A stretch of 64,000 bases of DNA from an uncultured Tateyamaria sp. (GCF_947503045.1 NZ_CANNCF010000001.1:62001-126000); one strand, 5' to 3'. Shown: positions 36,336-45,287, counted from the stretch's first letter. The notes: generated by a model not told the origin, from the letters alone. Numbers and translations are program-made.

Positions 36336-36390
36336 GTTTTCAAAAATCCTCGGGGGAGTCGCGCCAGCGACGGGGGCAGACAGCCCCCCC
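36336..36390. repeat. Composite intergenic repeat, copy 3 (inverted orientation)
   Basis: Read on the minus strand: GGGGGCTGTCTGCCCCC, then a GTCGC-TGGC-GCGAC hairpin, then TCCCCCGAGGATTTTTG. It has the same order of elements as at 6430 and 25228 and lies between the thiolase and msrC genes. Confidence 0.75.
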
Positions 36391-36418
36391 CGCGACCCCG
36401 TCCAGAAAGACCAAACCT

Positions 36419-36871
36419 ATGCCTGACTACCAAACGCTTGCCAAAACCATCGCCGCACTGACCGAGGGCGAAGACGACGCCGTCGCGCTCATGGCCACCA
36501 TCGCCTGCGAAGTACACCACAGCGATCCGCGTTTTGACTGGACCGGGTTTTATCGGGTGACAGGGCCGGAGATGCTCAAGATCGGACCCTATCAGGGGCG
36601 GCATGGCTGTTTGCACATCCCATTCTCGCGCGGGGTCTGCGGGGCGGCGGCGCGCAGCGGTGAGGTGCAACTGGTGCCGGATGTCGACGCCTTCCCCGAC
36701 CATATCGCATGCGCATCCTCAACCCGTTCTGAACTTGTGTTGCCGGTGTGGAACGGTGCGGGGGACCTCATCGCGGTGTTCGATATCGACAGCGACCAGC
36801 CGGATGCGTTCACACAAGAGGACGCCACAGCACTCGCGCAAATTCTGGCGGATAGCTTCGCCCTCACGTGA
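36419..36871 (+). CDS. msrC: Free-methionine-(R)-sulfoxide reductase (GAF-type)
   Basis: The 150-residue GAF-domain protein has the complete three-cysteine signature of fRMsr/YebR: Cys in GRHGCLHIPF, Cys in RGVCGAAA and the catalytic Cys in HIACASSTRSELVLP. It reduces free methionine-R-sulfoxide using thioredoxin. The N-terminal WTGFYRV matches the family. The stop codon lies within the first operator-like dyad of the following regulator gene. A methionine-repair role fits the nearby homocysteine methyltransferase, though they are probably separate transcripts. Confidence 0.92.
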   Translation: MPDYQTLAKTIAALTEGEDDAVALMATIACEVHHSDPRFDWTGFYRVTGPEMLKIGPYQGRHGCLHIPFSRGVCGAAARSGEVQLVPDVDAFPDHIACASSTRSELVLPVWNGAGDLIAVFDIDSDQPDAFTQEDATALAQILADSFALT

Positions 36872-36892
36872 AAAAATGGATTGATTTTTCAC
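36868..36892. promoter_or_regulatory. Operator-like dyad 1 upstream of the XRE-cupin gene
   Basis: GTGAAAAA, 9 bases, TTTTTCAC: a perfect 8-bp inverted repeat overlapping the msrC stop. Together with the related dyad at 36909 it suggests a pair of binding sites for the XRE regulator encoded immediately downstream. Confidence 0.55.
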
Positions 36893-36908
36893 CGATTCTG
36901 CATTTACC

Positions 36909-36931
36909 TGAAAATCAGCCAAGGATTTTCA
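36909..36931. promoter_or_regulatory. Operator-like dyad 2 upstream of the XRE-cupin gene
   Basis: TGAAAATC, 7 bases, GATTTTCA, ending six bases before the start codon. It shares the TGAAAA/TTTTCA arms with dyad 1. The centres are about 40 bases (four helical turns) apart, consistent with cooperative autoregulation. Confidence 0.55.
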
Positions 36932-36937
36932 CGGACC

Positions 36938-37510
36938 ATGCTGCAATCCGACCCTTCTACCGCCACCAGCCTCGGGGCTGACCTGCGTGCATTGCGCAAG
37001 GCGCGGGGGATGACGTTGCAGGATATGGGGGCGGTGCTGGGGCGCTCGGTTGGCTGGCTCAGCCAGGTAGAGCGGGATCTGTCCGAACCCTCAATCACCG
37101 ATCTGCGCCACATCGCAGCAACGCTCGACATCGCGGTGTCAACGCTGTTCCGGCGCGGCGCCGCCCCGGTCGAAGAAGAAGGTTACGTGGTGCGCAGCGC
37201 CGCACGTCGACCCATTGGGTCGCGCACCGCCGGGCTGGTCGAGGAACTGCTGTCCCCGGACCTCACCGACGACTTTGAAATGGTCCACTCGACCTTTCAG
37301 GCCCATAGCGAGATTCCCGTGGCCGTCACACGCCCCACGCAAGAGGTTGGTTACCTGATCTCGGGTCGGCTGGACCTCGAAATCGCGGACCGCGTTTTCA
37401 CCCTCTCCCCCGGCGACAGCTTTCGCGTGCGGGGCGAGCCGTTTCGCTGGATGAACCCCTATGACGCCCCGGCCGTGGCGATCTGGGCCATCGCGCCCCC
37501 GATCTACTGA
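36938..37510 (+). CDS. XRE-family regulator with C-terminal cupin domain
   Basis: The 190-residue protein has an N-terminal HTH_3 domain (GADLRALRKARGMTLQDMGAVLGRSVGWLSQVERDLSEPS, about 13-60) and a cupin sensor (about 110-190: TRPTQEVGYLISGRLDLEI, LSPGDSFRVRGEPFRW). Such regulators often control amine or amino-acid catabolic genes next to them. The ATG at 36938 follows two dyads. Its stop overlaps the LysE start (TGATG), placing it at the head of the downstream run of genes, which it probably controls along with itself. Confidence 0.9.
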   Translation: MLQSDPSTATSLGADLRALRKARGMTLQDMGAVLGRSVGWLSQVERDLSEPSITDLRHIAATLDIAVSTLFRRGAAPVEEEGYVVRSAARRPIGSRTAGLVEELLSPDLTDDFEMVHSTFQAHSEIPVAVTRPTQEVGYLISGRLDLEIADRVFTLSPGDSFRVRGEPFRWMNPYDAPAVAIWAIAPPIY

Positions 37511-38130
37511 TGTCGCTGGAGGGGTGGATCATATTCGCGCTGTTCTGGACGGTGTTTGTGACCACACCGGGCCCCAACGCAGTCAACTGCATCACCAACG
37601 GCATGACCATCGGCTTTCGCCGGGCGATGATCGGGGTGCTGGCGATCCTCACGCAGGCCACGCTGTTCCTGATCCTGTCGGCGCTGGGGATCACGGCACT
37701 GATCGCGGCCTCACCGACGGCATTCTGGGTGGCCAAGCTGATCGGGGCCGGGTTTCTGGTCTATCTCGGGATCCGGGGCTGGATGAACGCGACCAAGCCG
37801 CCGAAAATCGCGCCCGTATCCGGCAGATCGGTCTATCTGCGCGCACTCGCCATTGCCACGATCAACCCCAAAAGCGTGGCAGGCTACCTCGCCGCCTTTT
37901 CGCAATTTGTCCAACCCGACGTCCCGGTCTGGGATCAGATGTGGCTGATTGTGCCCACTGCGCTGACGATCACTGCGCTCAGCTATACCGGGTTCACCGC
38001 CCTTGGGGCCGGGATCGGCAAGGCCGCACTCGGAGCCGTCTTCAACGCATGGGTGCGCCGGGTCATGGCGGTCTGTTTCATTATCTACGGCGTCCTCTTG
38101 GGGGCCGCCGCAACCCCGGGGAGGGCATGA
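37510..38130 (+). CDS. LysE/RhtB-family exporter
   Basis: The 206-residue protein has six hydrophobic helices with the family opening FWTVFVTTPGPNAVNCITNGMTIGFRRA and a GVLLGAAATPG end. LysE/RhtB carriers export amino acids and derivatives. It is coupled to the XRE-cupin gene (TGATG) and to the GFA gene (ATGATG), so export of an amino-acid-like substrate or overflow product of the pathway encoded downstream is likely. Confidence 0.88.
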   Translation: MSLEGWIIFALFWTVFVTTPGPNAVNCITNGMTIGFRRAMIGVLAILTQATLFLILSALGITALIAASPTAFWVAKLIGAGFLVYLGIRGWMNATKPPKIAPVSGRSVYLRALAIATINPKSVAGYLAAFSQFVQPDVPVWDQMWLIVPTALTITALSYTGFTALGAGIGKAALGAVFNAWVRRVMAVCFIIYGVLLGAAATPGRA

Positions 38131-38513
38131 TGCAAAAGGGCAGCTGCCTGTGCCGAGGGGTCACGTTTCACCTGACCGGGCCATTGCGCCCATCCGTTGG
38201 GTGCCACTGCATCCAGTGCCGCAAAACCAGCGGGCACTATGTCTCGGCCACGCAGGTTGGCCCGGATGATCTGCACATCACCAACGATGACACCTTGGCA
38301 TGGTATCAATCGTCACCCGGTGCGGCGCGCGGTTTCTGCAAGGTCTGCGGATCGTCGCTGTTCTGGCGCTCGGATGCTGACAACGGGGCAACATCGGTCA
38401 TGTCCGGCACGCTGGACGGGGCCACCGGTATGGTGACCGGCGAACATATCTTCACCGCCTTCAAGGGCGACTATTATGAAATCGAAGCGGGCGTTCCGCA
38501 ACGAGAGGACTGA
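38130..38513 (+). CDS. GFA family Zn-binding protein, copy 3
   Basis: The 127-residue protein has the GFA cysteines: CLCRGVTFHL, CHCIQCRKTSGHY and FCKVCGSSLFW. GGGGAGGG precedes ATGATG; the second ATG (38130) has the better spacing. The dehydrogenase gene starts one base after its stop. In this setting, between an exporter and two demethylating dehydrogenases that can release formaldehyde, a formaldehyde-handling role is more plausible than for the other copies, but it is unproven. Confidence 0.85.
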   Translation: MQKGSCLCRGVTFHLTGPLRPSVGCHCIQCRKTSGHYVSATQVGPDDLHITNDDTLAWYQSSPGAARGFCKVCGSSLFWRSDADNGATSVMSGTLDGATGMVTGEHIFTAFKGDYYEIEAGVPQRED

Positions 38514-38514
38514 C

Positions 38515-40962
38515 ATGAGCGATTTTCCAACAACGGCCCGCGTGGTCATCATCGGCGGCGGGGCCGTCGGCACTTCGACCCTGTACCATCTGGCCAAGGC
38601 AGGCTGGAAAGACTGCGTTCTGCTGGAAAAGAACGAGCTAACGGCGGGTTCGACATGGCACGCGGCGGGCAACTGTCCGAACTTCTCCGGCTCCTGGGCC
38701 GTGATGAACATGCAGCGCTATGGGCTCGAAATGTACCGGACCCTTGGCGATGACGTCGACTATCCGATGAACTACCACGTCACCGGCGCGCTGCGTCTGG
38801 CCCATTCCAAGGAACGGATGCAGGAGTTTGAGCGGGTCGCGGGCATGGGCCGTTATCAGGGCCTCGAGATGCAGATGTGCACGCCCGCCGAGCTCAAGGA
38901 ATTCAACCCGTTCATGGAAACCCACGACCTTGCGGGCGGTCTTTGGGACCCGCTGGACGGGGATATCGACCCGGCCCAGTTGACTCAAGCGCTGGCAAAA
39001 GGCGCGCGCGAGGCTGGCGGGCGGATCGAACGGTTCTGCCCGGCCACAGGGATCGAGCGCGATGGCGACGAGTGGATCGTGAAGACGCCCAAGGGCGATA
39101 TTCGCTGCGAGTTTGTCGCCAACTGTGCAGGCTACTACGCCCAACGCGTGGGCGAGATGTTCAAACCATTCGGCGGGCGCACCGTGCCGATGGTCGTCAT
39201 GTCCCACCAGTATTTCCTGACCGAACCAATTGCCGAGCTAGAGGCGTGGACCAAGGAAAAGGGCCACAAGATGCCGATGATCCGCGACGTGGACATCAGC
39301 TATTACCTGCGGCAAGACAAGTACGGCCTGAACCTCGGCCCCTACGAGCGGAATTGTAAGGCACACTGGGTCACGCCCGACGATCCGATGCCCGAGGATT
39401 TCTCGTTCCAGCTCTATCCCGACGATCTGGAACGGCTGGAGTTCTACATCGAAGACGCGATGGAGCGTGTGCCTGCACTTGGGACTGCCGGTGTCGGGCG
39501 CAACATCAATGGCCCGATCCCTTATGCGCCTGATGGTCTGCCCCTGATCGGCCCGATGCCGGGTGTCAAGAACGCGTTTGAGGGCCACTGCTTTACCTTC
39601 GGGATCGCCCAAGGGGGCGGCGCGGGCAAGGTGCTGTCCGAATGGATCATGCATGGCGAGACCGAGTGGGACATGTGGGCCACCGACCCGCGCCGTTACA
39701 CCGACTATGCCGATCACGACTATTCGCTGGCGAAGGCGCTGGAAACCTATGGCCACGAATATGCGATGCACTTCCCGCATCACGAATGGCCCGCGGGGCG
39801 CGACAAGAAATTGTCGCCGGTCGATGATCGTATCCGCGCGATGGGCGGCCAGATGGGCGCCTATAACGGTTGGGAACGGGCCAACTGGTTTGCCAAGGAC
39901 GGCGACGACACGTCCGAGGAATCGACCCACACTTGGGATCGCAACGGCCCATGGGCCCCCCGGGTGAAGGAAGAGGTTGAGGCGGTGCGTGACGGCGTTG
40001 GCGTGCTGGATCTGCCCGGGTTCTCCCGGTTCAACCTCGAGGGCGAAGGGACCGCCGAATGGCTGCGGGGCCGCATTGCCGGTGCGCTGCCCAAGGCGGG
40101 CCGCATGACGCTGGGCTATTTCCCCGACAGCCGGGGGCGTATCCTGACCGAGATGTCGCTGATCCGACACGGCGAGGATCACTTCACCCTGATCACTGCT
40201 GCGCCTGCGCAATGGCACGACTTTGAAGTGTTGAAAAAGGACCTGCCCGAAGGGCTGAGCCTGACCGATCACACCACCGAGTTCTCTACCCTGATCGTGA
40301 GCGGACCGAAATCGCGCGCGCTGTTCGAAGGGCTGGGAACCGAGGCAGACCTGAGCCTTGGCTGGCTGACCCATCAGGACGCCGTTGTGGCGGGCAAGGC
40401 GTGCCGGATGCTGCGCGTGTCCTTTGCGGGCGAACTGGGCTGGGAGGTGCACGCGCCGATGGCTGACATCCCTGCGATTTACGACGCGATTGTCGGGGCT
40501 GGGGCAACGCCCTTTGGCATGTACGCGCTGAACTCCATGCGTCTCGAAAAAGGGTACCGCGCATGGAAAGGCGACCTGAGCACGGACTACACTCTGTTCG
40601 AAGGTGGTCTGGACCGCTTCATCAAGCTGGACAAGCCTCAGGACTTCCCCGGCAAGGCCGCCTTGCAGAACGAAAAACAACGAGGGCCCAAGAAACGCTT
40701 TGTCACGCTGCTGGTCGAGGCGGGTGATCAGGACGCGCCTTACATGTCCACGATCTGGAGCGGCGATACGGTGGTTGGTGAAACCACGTCGGGCGACTGG
40801 GGCTACCGCATCGACGCGTCCATCGCGCTGGGTGTGGTGCGCACCGATCTGTCCGAACCGGGATCCGAACTCGAAGTCGAGATGTACGGCAAACGCTACA
40901 AGGCGACCGTGCAGCCCGACCAGCCCCTGTGGGACCCTGCCAACGAACGGCTGCGGGCGTGA
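38515..40962 (+). CDS. FAD-dependent demethylating dehydrogenase with GcvT domain, paralog 1
   Basis: The 815-residue protein has an N-terminal DAO-type FAD domain (VVIIGGGAVGTSTLYHLAKAG; His49 in STWHAAG at the position used for covalent FAD in dimethylglycine/sarcosine dehydrogenases), an FAO_M-like middle and a C-terminal GcvT folate domain (MTLGYFPDSRGRILTEMSL; SFAGELGWEVHAP; MRLEKGYRAWKGDL). Known relatives oxidise an N-methyl group and pass the methylene to tetrahydrofolate. After His49 the sequence reads NCPNFSGSWAVMNMQ, unlike the usual GLI.QLR block kept in paralog 2, so its substrate probably differs. Confidence 0.88.
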   Translation: MSDFPTTARVVIIGGGAVGTSTLYHLAKAGWKDCVLLEKNELTAGSTWHAAGNCPNFSGSWAVMNMQRYGLEMYRTLGDDVDYPMNYHVTGALRLAHSKERMQEFERVAGMGRYQGLEMQMCTPAELKEFNPFMETHDLAGGLWDPLDGDIDPAQLTQALAKGAREAGGRIERFCPATGIERDGDEWIVKTPKGDIRCEFVANCAGYYAQRVGEMFKPFGGRTVPMVVMSHQYFLTEPIAELEAWTKEKGHKMPMIRDVDISYYLRQDKYGLNLGPYERNCKAHWVTPDDPMPEDFSFQLYPDDLERLEFYIEDAMERVPALGTAGVGRNINGPIPYAPDGLPLIGPMPGVKNAFEGHCFTFGIAQGGGAGKVLSEWIMHGETEWDMWATDPRRYTDYADHDYSLAKALETYGHEYAMHFPHHEWPAGRDKKLSPVDDRIRAMGGQMGAYNGWERANWFAKDGDDTSEESTHTWDRNGPWAPRVKEEVEAVRDGVGVLDLPGFSRFNLEGEGTAEWLRGRIAGALPKAGRMTLGYFPDSRGRILTEMSLIRHGEDHFTLITAAPAQWHDFEVLKKDLPEGLSLTDHTTEFSTLIVSGPKSRALFEGLGTEADLSLGWLTHQDAVVAGKACRMLRVSFAGELGWEVHAPMADIPAIYDAIVGAGATPFGMYALNSMRLEKGYRAWKGDLSTDYTLFEGGLDRFIKLDKPQDFPGKAALQNEKQRGPKKRFVTLLVEAGDQDAPYMSTIWSGDTVVGETTSGDWGYRIDASIALGVVRTDLSEPGSELEVEMYGKRYKATVQPDQPLWDPANERLRA

Positions 40963-40992
40963 CGACGCGCGCGCAGCCCGAGGGACGCAGCC

Positions 40993-41889
40993 ATGGCTGA
41001 TATCACCCTGCTGGATGGCGGGATGGGGCAGGAACTGGTGCACCGCGCCGGGGACAAACCCACGCCGTTGTGGTCGACACAGATCATGCTGGATCACCCC
41101 GGTCTGGTCACGCAGGTGCATGCGGATTTCTTTGCCGCAGGTGCCACCATCGCGACCACCAACAGCTATGCGATCCACCATGATCGCTTGACCGGCACGC
41201 CGGTCGAAGGCGCGTTTTCAGCACTGCACCAAAGCGCACTGTTCGAGGCGCGTACTGCGCGACGCGAACACGGATCGGGGCGGATTGCAGGGGCCATTGG
41301 GCCGCTCAGGGCCAGCTATCGCCCTGACCTGCACCCGGCCCCGGATGTGGCGGTGCCGCTGTTCGCTGAGGTGGCTGGCTTGCTGGCACCGGCTTGTGAT
41401 CTGTTGATTTGCGAAACCGTGGCGTCATTGGCCCATGCGCGTGACGTTCTGGCCGCCAGCGTTCCGCTGGGTCTGCCCGTCTGGCTTGCCCTGTCCGTCG
41501 ATGATCTGGATGGATCAAAGCTGCGTTCGGGCGAGCCGGTCGCCGATGCCGTACCCGTGGCGCACGCGGGCGGGGCCAGTGCGCTGTTGATCAATTGCTC
41601 CACCCCCGAAGCGATCCCTGCGGCCCTTGCAGGCATCCGCGAAACGACGCTGCCTTTCGGCGCCTATGCCAATGGGTTCGAACAGATCAGCGACGGCTTT
41701 CTGGGCGACAAACCCACCGTCGACAGCCTGTCCGCCCGCCGTGATTTCACGCCCGAACTCTATGCCGACCACGTCATGCGCTGGGTCGCGAGCGGCGCCA
41801 CCATTGTCGGGGGCTGCTGCGAAGTCGGCCCGGCCCATATTGCTGAAATCGCCCGTCGCCTGCGCGACGCTGGCCACACCATCGTCTGA
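40993..41889 (+). CDS. Homocysteine S-methyltransferase family protein
   Basis: The 298-residue TIM-barrel has the Zn ligands Cys202 (LLINCSTPEA) and Cys275-Cys276 (IVGGCCEVGP), with the start DITLLDGGMGQELVHRAGDK and TNSYAIHHDRL. The family transfers a methyl group from betaine, S-methylmethionine or a similar donor to homocysteine, making methionine. It lies 30 bases after paralog 1 and 9 bases before paralog 2. The arrangement suggests the first methyl of a substrate goes to homocysteine and the remaining ones are oxidised by the flanking dehydrogenases. Confidence 0.9.
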   Translation: MADITLLDGGMGQELVHRAGDKPTPLWSTQIMLDHPGLVTQVHADFFAAGATIATTNSYAIHHDRLTGTPVEGAFSALHQSALFEARTARREHGSGRIAGAIGPLRASYRPDLHPAPDVAVPLFAEVAGLLAPACDLLICETVASLAHARDVLAASVPLGLPVWLALSVDDLDGSKLRSGEPVADAVPVAHAGGASALLINCSTPEAIPAALAGIRETTLPFGAYANGFEQISDGFLGDKPTVDSLSARRDFTPELYADHVMRWVASGATIVGGCCEVGPAHIAEIARRLRDAGHTIV

Positions 41890-41898
41890 GGACCCAAT

Positions 41899-44346
41899 AT
41901 GCCTGATCTTCCCTCCTCTGCCCGCGTTGTCATCATTGGTGGCGGCGTCATTGGCTGTTCTGTTGCCTACCACCTGACCAAGCTGGGGTGGAAAGACGTG
42001 GTGCTGCTGGAACGCAAGCAGCTGACCTCGGGCACCACGTGGCATGCTGCGGGCCTGATCGCACAACTGCGTGCAACGGCGAATATGACCAAGCTCGCGC
42101 GCTATTCCCAAGAGCTGTATGGCGAACTCGAAGCCGAAACTGGCGTGGCCACGGGTTTCAAACGGGTGGGGTCGATCACCGCCGCTCTGACCGACGAACG
42201 GCTCGAAGAGTTGCGCCGCCAAGCGGGCATGGCCCGCGCCTTTGGCGTCGAGGTCGAAGAAATCTCGCCCAGCGAGGTCAAGGCCCGCTATGAGCATCTG
42301 AACATCGATGGTGTGACCGGGGGCGTTTACCTGCCGCTCGACGGGCAAGGCGATCCGGCCAACATCGCGCTGGCACTGGCCAAGGGCGCGCGCCAACGCG
42401 GGGCCAAGGTTCAGGAACGGGTTGCTGTGACCAACATCGTGCGTGAAGGCCGCAAGGTCACCGGCGTGGACTGGAAAGGCGAGGATGGCAGCGACGGCCA
42501 CATCGCCTGCGATATGATCGTGAACTGCGCGGGCATGTGGGGCCACGAGGTTGGGCGCATGGCGGGCGTGAACGTGCCGCTGCAGGCCTGCGAACACTTC
42601 TATATCGTGACCGAAGCGATCAAGGACCTGACGCAATTGCCGGTCCTGCGCATCCCGGACGAGTGTGCCTATTACAAGGAAGATGCAGGGAAAATCCTGC
42701 TGGGCGCGTTTGAGCCCAACGCCAAACCATGGGCCGTGGACGGCATCCCGCGCGACTTTGAATTCGACCAACTGCCCGAGGATTTCGACCACTTCGAGCC
42801 GATCCTTGAGGCGGCCGTAAACCGTCTGCCGATGCTGGCAGAGGCGGGGATTCACACGTTCTTCAACGGGCCGGAATCCTTCACCCCTGACGACGCCTAC
42901 CACCTTGGCCTTGCACCCGAGATGGACAATGTCTGGGTCGCGTGCGGCTTCAACTCCATCGGCATCCAGTCGGCGGGCGGCGCGGGCATGGCATTGGCGC
43001 AGTGGATGGAAGATGGCGACAAACCCTTCGATCTGGGCGATGTTGACATCTCTCGCATGCAGCCCTTCATGGGCAACAAAACCTACCTCGCCGATCGTTC
43101 GACCGAGACTCTGGGCCTGCTTTATGCCGATCACTTCCCCTTCCGCCAAAAGGTCACGGCACGCGGCGTGCGGCGCACACCGTTCCACAACCACCTGATC
43201 GAACGTGGGGCTGTCATGGGCGAGTTGGCGGGCTGGGAACGCGCCAACTGGTTCGCCCATGAAGGGCAGGAACCGGCCTATGACTACAGCTGGTCGCGCC
43301 AGAATTTCTTTGACAACGTGCGCGAAGAACACATGGCCGTGCGCCAGAACGTTGGCATGTATGACATGTCATCCTTCGGCAAGATCCGCGTCGAAGGGCG
43401 CGATGCCGAAGCGTTCATGAACTATGTGGGCGGCGGCAACTATTCGGTGCCAAATGGCAAGATCGTCTATACCCAGTTCCTGAACAATTCCGGCGGGATC
43501 GAGGCGGATGTGACCGTGACCCGGCTGAGCGAGACCGCCTATCTGGTGGTGACCCCGGCGGCGACTCGTTTGGCCGACCAGACGTGGATGATGCGCCATG
43601 TGGGCGACTTCAACGTGGTCATCACCGATGTGACGGCGGGCGAGGGTGTTCTGGCCATCATGGGTCCGCGCTCGCGCGAGTTGCTGAACGCGGTGAGCCC
43701 TGCGGATTTGTCCAACGAAAACAACCCGTTTGGCACCGCGCAAGAGATCGAGATCGGCATGGGCCTCGCCCGTATCCACCGCGTGACCTACGTGGGTGAG
43801 CTGGGCTGGGAGGTCTATGTGGGCGCCGATATGGCAGGCCATGTGTTCGAAACGCTGCACGAGGCGGGCCAAGGCATGGGCCTGAAAATGTGCGGCATGC
43901 ATATGATGGACACCTGCCGGATTGAAAAGGGCTTCCGCCACTTTGGCCATGACATCACCTGCGAGGATCACGTGATGGAGGCGGGCCTCGGCTTTGCCGT
44001 CAAGAAGGACAAACCATCCTTCATCGGGCGCGAGGCGGTTCTGCGCAAGCAGGAGGAAGGGCTGAGCAACCGAATGCTGCAATTCAAGCTGACCGACCCG
44101 GAGCCGCTGCTGTATCACAACGAACCGATTGTGCGGGACGGCGAGATTGTCGGCTACCTCAGCTCTGGCGCCTATGGGCACCATCTGGGGGGTGCGATGG
44201 GCCTTGGCTATGTGCCTTGCAAGGGCGAGACGGCAGCGGATGTTCTGGCCTCGACCTACGAGATCGACGTGGCGGGGACGCGGGTGCGGGCCGAGGCGTC
44301 ATTGAAGCCAATGTACGATCCGAAATCCGAGCGTGTGAAGGCGTGA
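41899..44346 (+). CDS. FAD-dependent demethylating dehydrogenase with GcvT domain, paralog 2
   Basis: Also exactly 815 residues, with the same domain order as paralog 1: FAD motif VVIIGGGVIGCSVAYHLTKLG, His49 in TTWHAAGLIAQLRAT (classic dimethylglycine/sarcosine dehydrogenase form), CGFNSIGIQSAGGAGMALA, then a GcvT domain (GELGWEVYVGADMAGHVF; DTCRIEKGFRHFGHDI). It is expected to demethylate dimethylglycine, sarcosine or a related N-methyl compound, giving methylene-tetrahydrofolate. The two copies are well diverged, so the duplication is old. Confidence 0.9.
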   Translation: MPDLPSSARVVIIGGGVIGCSVAYHLTKLGWKDVVLLERKQLTSGTTWHAAGLIAQLRATANMTKLARYSQELYGELEAETGVATGFKRVGSITAALTDERLEELRRQAGMARAFGVEVEEISPSEVKARYEHLNIDGVTGGVYLPLDGQGDPANIALALAKGARQRGAKVQERVAVTNIVREGRKVTGVDWKGEDGSDGHIACDMIVNCAGMWGHEVGRMAGVNVPLQACEHFYIVTEAIKDLTQLPVLRIPDECAYYKEDAGKILLGAFEPNAKPWAVDGIPRDFEFDQLPEDFDHFEPILEAAVNRLPMLAEAGIHTFFNGPESFTPDDAYHLGLAPEMDNVWVACGFNSIGIQSAGGAGMALAQWMEDGDKPFDLGDVDISRMQPFMGNKTYLADRSTETLGLLYADHFPFRQKVTARGVRRTPFHNHLIERGAVMGELAGWERANWFAHEGQEPAYDYSWSRQNFFDNVREEHMAVRQNVGMYDMSSFGKIRVEGRDAEAFMNYVGGGNYSVPNGKIVYTQFLNNSGGIEADVTVTRLSETAYLVVTPAATRLADQTWMMRHVGDFNVVITDVTAGEGVLAIMGPRSRELLNAVSPADLSNENNPFGTAQEIEIGMGLARIHRVTYVGELGWEVYVGADMAGHVFETLHEAGQGMGLKMCGMHMMDTCRIEKGFRHFGHDITCEDHVMEAGLGFAVKKDKPSFIGREAVLRKQEEGLSNRMLQFKLTDPEPLLYHNEPIVRDGEIVGYLSSGAYGHHLGGAMGLGYVPCKGETAADVLASTYEIDVAGTRVRAEASLKPMYDPKSERVKA

Positions 44347-44393
44347 CGCGCCTCTAAACCGGTGCTAGGGAGGGATCGAAAGGACCCCTCTTC

Positions 44394-45287
44394 ATGTCTC
44401 AGGATTCCGGTGATACGCCTGCGGGCCTTGGCTTTGCGATGGGGGCCTATGTTCTGTGGGGCTTTCTGCCGCTCTACATGAAAATGCTGAGCCACGTTGG
44501 CCCGGCCGAGGTTGTCGCGCACCGCATCATCTGGTCGGTGCCCTTGGCCGGTATCCTGTTGATTTTGCTACGCCGCACGCGCGATCTACGAGCGGCTTTG
44601 ACCAGCCCGCGCACATTGGCGATGGGCTGTGTAACGGCGGCGCTGATCACCGTGAACTGGGGCATCTACGTCTGGGCGATCGCGTCCGATCGCACGCTGG
44701 ACGCTGCGTTGGGGTACTACATCAACCCGCTGTTTTCCGTGGCTTTGGGCGCCATCCTGCTGCGGGAAAAGCTCACCCGCGCGCAATTGCTGGCCATCGC
44801 ATTGGCCGCTTGTGCGGTGGTGGTCCTGACCGTGTCGGCAGGCACCTTGCCCTGGGCCGCGATTGGCTTGACGGTCACCTGGGGATTTTATGCGCTTGCC
44901 AAAAAGCAGCTTCCGATTGGGCCGAACCAGGGGTTCTTGCTTGAGGTTTTGATCCTGCTGGTGCCAGCTCTTGCCTATGTTGCGTGGCTGGGGTGGACCG
45001 GGAGCGGGGCATTTCTGGTGGCAGACGCATCAACCGATTGGCTGTTGCTGGGCTGCGGTGCGGTCACGGCCATCCCGTTGATTCTATACGCAAACGGGGC
45101 CAAGGGGCTGCGCCTGAGCACCATCGCGGTCCTGCAATATGTCGCCCCCACGATGATCTTTCTGTGCGCGGTGATCGTGTTCAAGGAACCCTTTGGACAG
45201 GCGCGCATGATCGCCTTCCCGATGATATGGGCAGCCCTCGTGATCTACTCGATTTCGATGTTCCGCCAGATGCGCGCGGCGGCCTAG
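44394..45287 (+). CDS. rarD: RarD-type EamA-family permease
   Basis: The 297-residue membrane protein has ten helices in two EamA repeats, opening GFAMGAYVLWGFLPLYMKMLSHVGPAEVVAHRIIWS, the RarD signature, and QYVAPTMIFLCAVIVFKEPFG near the end. Substrates are unknown (annotated as chloramphenicol-sensitivity protein in E. coli). It begins 47 bases after paralog 2 and could be the last gene of the operon. Its stop overlaps that of the convergent esterase gene. Confidence 0.88.
   Translation: MSQDSGDTPAGLGFAMGAYVLWGFLPLYMKMLSHVGPAEVVAHRIIWSVPLAGILLILLRRTRDLRAALTSPRTLAMGCVTAALITVNWGIYVWAIASDRTLDAALGYYINPLFSVALGAILLREKLTRAQLLAIALAACAVVVLTVSAGTLPWAAIGLTVTWGFYALAKKQLPIGPNQGFLLEVLILLVPALAYVAWLGWTGSGAFLVADASTDWLLLGCGAVTAIPLILYANGAKGLRLSTIAVLQYVAPTMIFLCAVIVFKEPFGQARMIAFPMIWAALVIYSISMFRQMRAAA

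Noticed and set aside
39238-41181. 647-codon frame antisense to dehydrogenase paralog 1
   Set aside because: Opposite strand encodes FAD and GcvT motifs; the antisense product has shadow-like composition.
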